Shown: piece after piece, positions 61,779 through 64,000 of the stretch
How the letters are laid out: each line of letters starts with the position of its first letter
Numbering within the stretch: the first letter of the stretch is position 1
From: Artocarpus heterophyllus
Taxonomy: Eukaryota; Streptophyta; Magnoliopsida; Rosales; Moraceae
Assembly (NCBI GenBank): GCA_025403435.1
Contig: CM046327.1
Coordinates: 9,850,218 to 9,914,217, forward strand
DNA: 64,000 nt
Direction: 5' to 3'
Program-made: the position numbers and the translations under genes
The notes under the pieces: model-generated
Told to the model about the DNA's origin: nothing
Databases searched by the model: none
The model's input: only the letters and a program-made list of their open reading frames with translations

Positions 61779-62715
61779 TCTTTTTGTTTTATCTTTGGCA
61801 TGTAGGCATGTGTGTCCGTATTTCGTGTGTTACGAATAATCGTTTACCTTGTATTCTGTGTTTCTTGTGGTACGTCGTTGTTCAATCTTTTAGATTCATT
61901 GAGCCTAATGCCGGGATGGCTGGATACGGAGTACTTGATGCTCTCGAAACGCATCCTTCTTAAGGTCCGATCTTTTGTTTATCGATGTTTTTGTATCCTC
62001 TAAGCATGCATGATATGGATAGCTGGTATACGGAGTGCCTTGTACTCTCGAAACGTATCCGTATTATGTTTGTAATGTGTAATATTCTGTTAATATTATG
62101 TGGAAGTACCAGAGTCAGTTATGGGGATATTCCATATGAAATATGAGTATATTATTTGGGTTGAATGTTTGTGTCATGAGGATAGCTGTTTAATGAAAAA
62201 TATGTCGGGTATGTTTGCAACTCTGAGATTCCGCTTAATATCTCTATGAGTAAGTTTAATGTATAGTTTTGAATAAAAGTGTTTGTGATATATGTTTTAT
62301 GATTATGTTTTAGTTTATTAGTTGAGGTATGAAATCAAATATATTTGACTTTTCCTTACTCAAAAAGGAAAAGGAACCTAAAGATGAAGTATATAAAATT
62401 TCTCTGGCAATCTCCTTAAATGTGATTGTAAATCACAGGTCCATGGACAATGAAGGACTGGAATCATGGTATGGTAAATATGTATGCCTGATCAGATTCT
62501 TAGACTATTATACGGTGTTACAAGTTGAAACTTGTCAAAATACTCTCATTGAGGGATTTAGGAGTAAGATTTATTATGCAAGTAAATAAGTGGAGATACG
62601 ATGACTTAAATTTGAAGGACAAACAACATTAACGGTTTAGACTCGGAATTGGAATCATAATGGAATTAAAATTTTTACTAGTATTGCTAGAATTGAAATT
62701 TCGAGGACGAAATTT
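61779..62715 (+). other. 3' untranslated part of LOG element copy 2
   Basis: About 940 bp between the LOG-like stop and the polypurine tract. An 86-codon ATG frame at 62329-62589 is interrupted in copy 1 by a 1-base difference and has no recognised features, so I do not call it a gene. Two related words ('atgctctcgaaacgcatcc' near 61939 and 'gtactctcgaaacgtatcc' near 62043) form a local direct repeat. Confidence 0.5.
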
Positions 62716-62733
62716 CTTTAAGGGGGGTAGAGC
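62716..62733 (+). promoter_or_regulatory. Polypurine tract of LOG element copy 2
   Basis: 'ctttaaggggggtagagc' directly before the TGTGACACCC start of the 3' LTR. Confidence 0.85.
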
Positions 62734-64000
62734 TGTGACACCCGTTATTCTCCTAACGGGTATTGAGGTAATTAAATTAATTTTTAATGTATAAAAAAAA
62801 TTGCTTCATTTAAATTTATTTTACAATATTTATTTTTATCTATTTTTTAAATTTTCTAAAATTCTCCTATATTTATTTAGTATGATTACTAAAAAGCCTT
62901 AGAACTTCTAATAAATCTCAAAAATGTCATATTGGCATTATGTGTGTTAAAGTCTTTAGATGAGACATAAGGATATCTTTTCCAACTACTCTTGACCCTC
63001 ATTTTCTTTATTTCCTCCGTGACATGCTTCAACATGTCTCCTCTATAATTGTTTCTATCACTTCTCTTCAAAGACTTCATCTTTTCTTCCTTTCTCTTCC
63101 ACGGTTCCCACACTCTTCTTCTCATTTCTTTGCTGAAGCAAAATACTTAGAGAACTTCTTCAAGGCAGCCATAAAAATCAGCCACCATCACCTCCATTTG
63201 AGCAAGAATTTCAGTCATACCGAAGTAAAGGAACCTGTTTTGAAGCCATTTTAAGCTTCCAACTAACCATAATCCGAGGTTAGAATCTTATGAACAAATT
63301 TAGTCTTTCATTTATAAATTTTCTTTTATACTAAAGGATTATTCAAATTTGCGTTCTTAAACCTAAGTATATGTTTGTTGCTATTTTGGAGCATATGTAT
63401 GAAGTCTAAGTGTATATGCCCTAGACAGAAAATTTATATTGTTAAACTTTATAATACCTCTATGGGCAGTGGTTATTTCTTAAAATTCTAAGATTAAATT
63501 AAAATAAATTTTATGAATGTAGTTGTATGTTGTGCTTTAGTTTTAATTGTCCTTATGCACGCCTTAGGATCAAGGGAGTATGGAGCTAACGTTAATTGAT
63601 TCCAGGATTAAGAGACTGTTGATAAGCTTGAAAGGTAGGGATTCTATTACTCATCTTTTGTGAGGTTTTTATAGAATTAAAATTGATTGTTTTGCCGCAA
63701 TATATATATATCTATGTTGAACTGATATTATATGATTATCACATATGAAACTATGACATGGACTCGTCTTGTATTGTACGGCGAGGAACATAATGAATTG
63801 ACACATGTTATAAATTGAGAAGCATGGTTAGGAAAACTAACTCTATTGATAATGATTCAATATAGAGAAATTGTGAGACATGAAGAGGGCGACGGTTACG
63901 TCCTTGGGCATGAATACCCTAAAAGGTAAAGTAGGGGGAAGGCGATGACGCTTCCTTGGGTTGAAAGTCCCAGAACACACTGTACAGGAATTGATTTGGT
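62734..64000 (+). repeat. 3' LTR of LOG element copy 2, partial
   Basis: First 1267 bp of an LTR that should be about 1.97 kb; cut by the window boundary, not by a biological break. Confidence 0.92.

Larger units (their letters stand above)
56541..64000 (+). mobile_element. LOG-carrying LTR retrotransposon, copy 2, cut by the window end
   Basis: Same structure as 28195-36380 but on the + strand. 5' LTR 56541-58508, primer site 58516-58527, Cys-rich frame, LOG-like gene, polypurine tract 62716-62733, 3' LTR from 62734. About 700 bp of the 3' LTR lies outside the window, so the right target duplication cannot be checked. The two LTRs differ at a few places (for example a T-run length near 56655 against 62846, and T against C near 56966/63159), so it is somewhat older than copy 1. 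Confidence 0.9.

Noticed and set aside
28195..64000. Endogenous pararetrovirus (caulimovirid) as the source of the cargo
   Set aside because: True LTRs, target duplications and a Ty3/Gypsy-type polypurine tract are present, and no reverse transcriptase, coat or movement protein frame is seen.
1..64000. CRISPR arrays, operons, tRNA or rRNA genes
   Set aside because: No regularly spaced identical repeats, no bacterial gene organisation, and no cloverleaf or rRNA sequence was recognised by eye.

Overview
The window is plant nuclear DNA: AT-rich, introns with GT-AG borders, plant-type genes, Ty3/Gypsy-style LTRs with an initiator-methionine tRNA primer site, and many small inverted-repeat elements. 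An angiosperm, probably a eudicot, fits best. The species cannot be named from the sequence.

Layout. 1-8.1 kb is gene-poor, with decayed LTR pieces, simple repeats and MITEs. 8.1-8.6 kb is a rearranged pseudo-copy of a four-helix membrane protein gene whose intact copy lies at 14257-14649. Between them are nested MITEs, a 1-kb element with long inverted repeats and a GC-rich core, and a ~185-bp tandem array. 16.8-23.2 kb is a solo LTR with a second, unrelated solo LTR inside it; both have perfect 5-bp target duplications. 25.7-36.7 kb is another solo LTR split by a complete young LTR element (28195-36380). 37-50 kb is the gene island: a ten-exon PX-domain gene (EREX/EREL family, endosomal Rab5 effector type) on the + strand, convergent with a six-exon adenine phosphoribosyltransferase gene on the - strand. 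50.6-55.8 kb is a third large solo LTR that split a MITE. 56541 to the window end is a second copy of the young element in opposite orientation.

The most unusual feature is that young element. It has ~1.97-kb LTRs, a primer binding site and a polypurine tract but no gag or pol. Its interior instead carries an intronless LOG-like gene (cytokinin riboside monophosphate phosphoribohydrolase family) and a small basic Cys-rich protein gene. The LOG-like frame is open in both copies, while the Cys-rich frame has a different small lesion in each. The LOG-like protein keeps the PGGxGTxxE signature but lacks the usual HxRK motif just upstream, so its chemistry may have changed. The Cys-rich protein resembles in layout the nucleic-acid-binding proteins of some plant RNA viruses; this is a hypothesis.

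The PX and APRT genes are ordinary housekeeping genes. Nothing shows that they work together with the elements that flank them.
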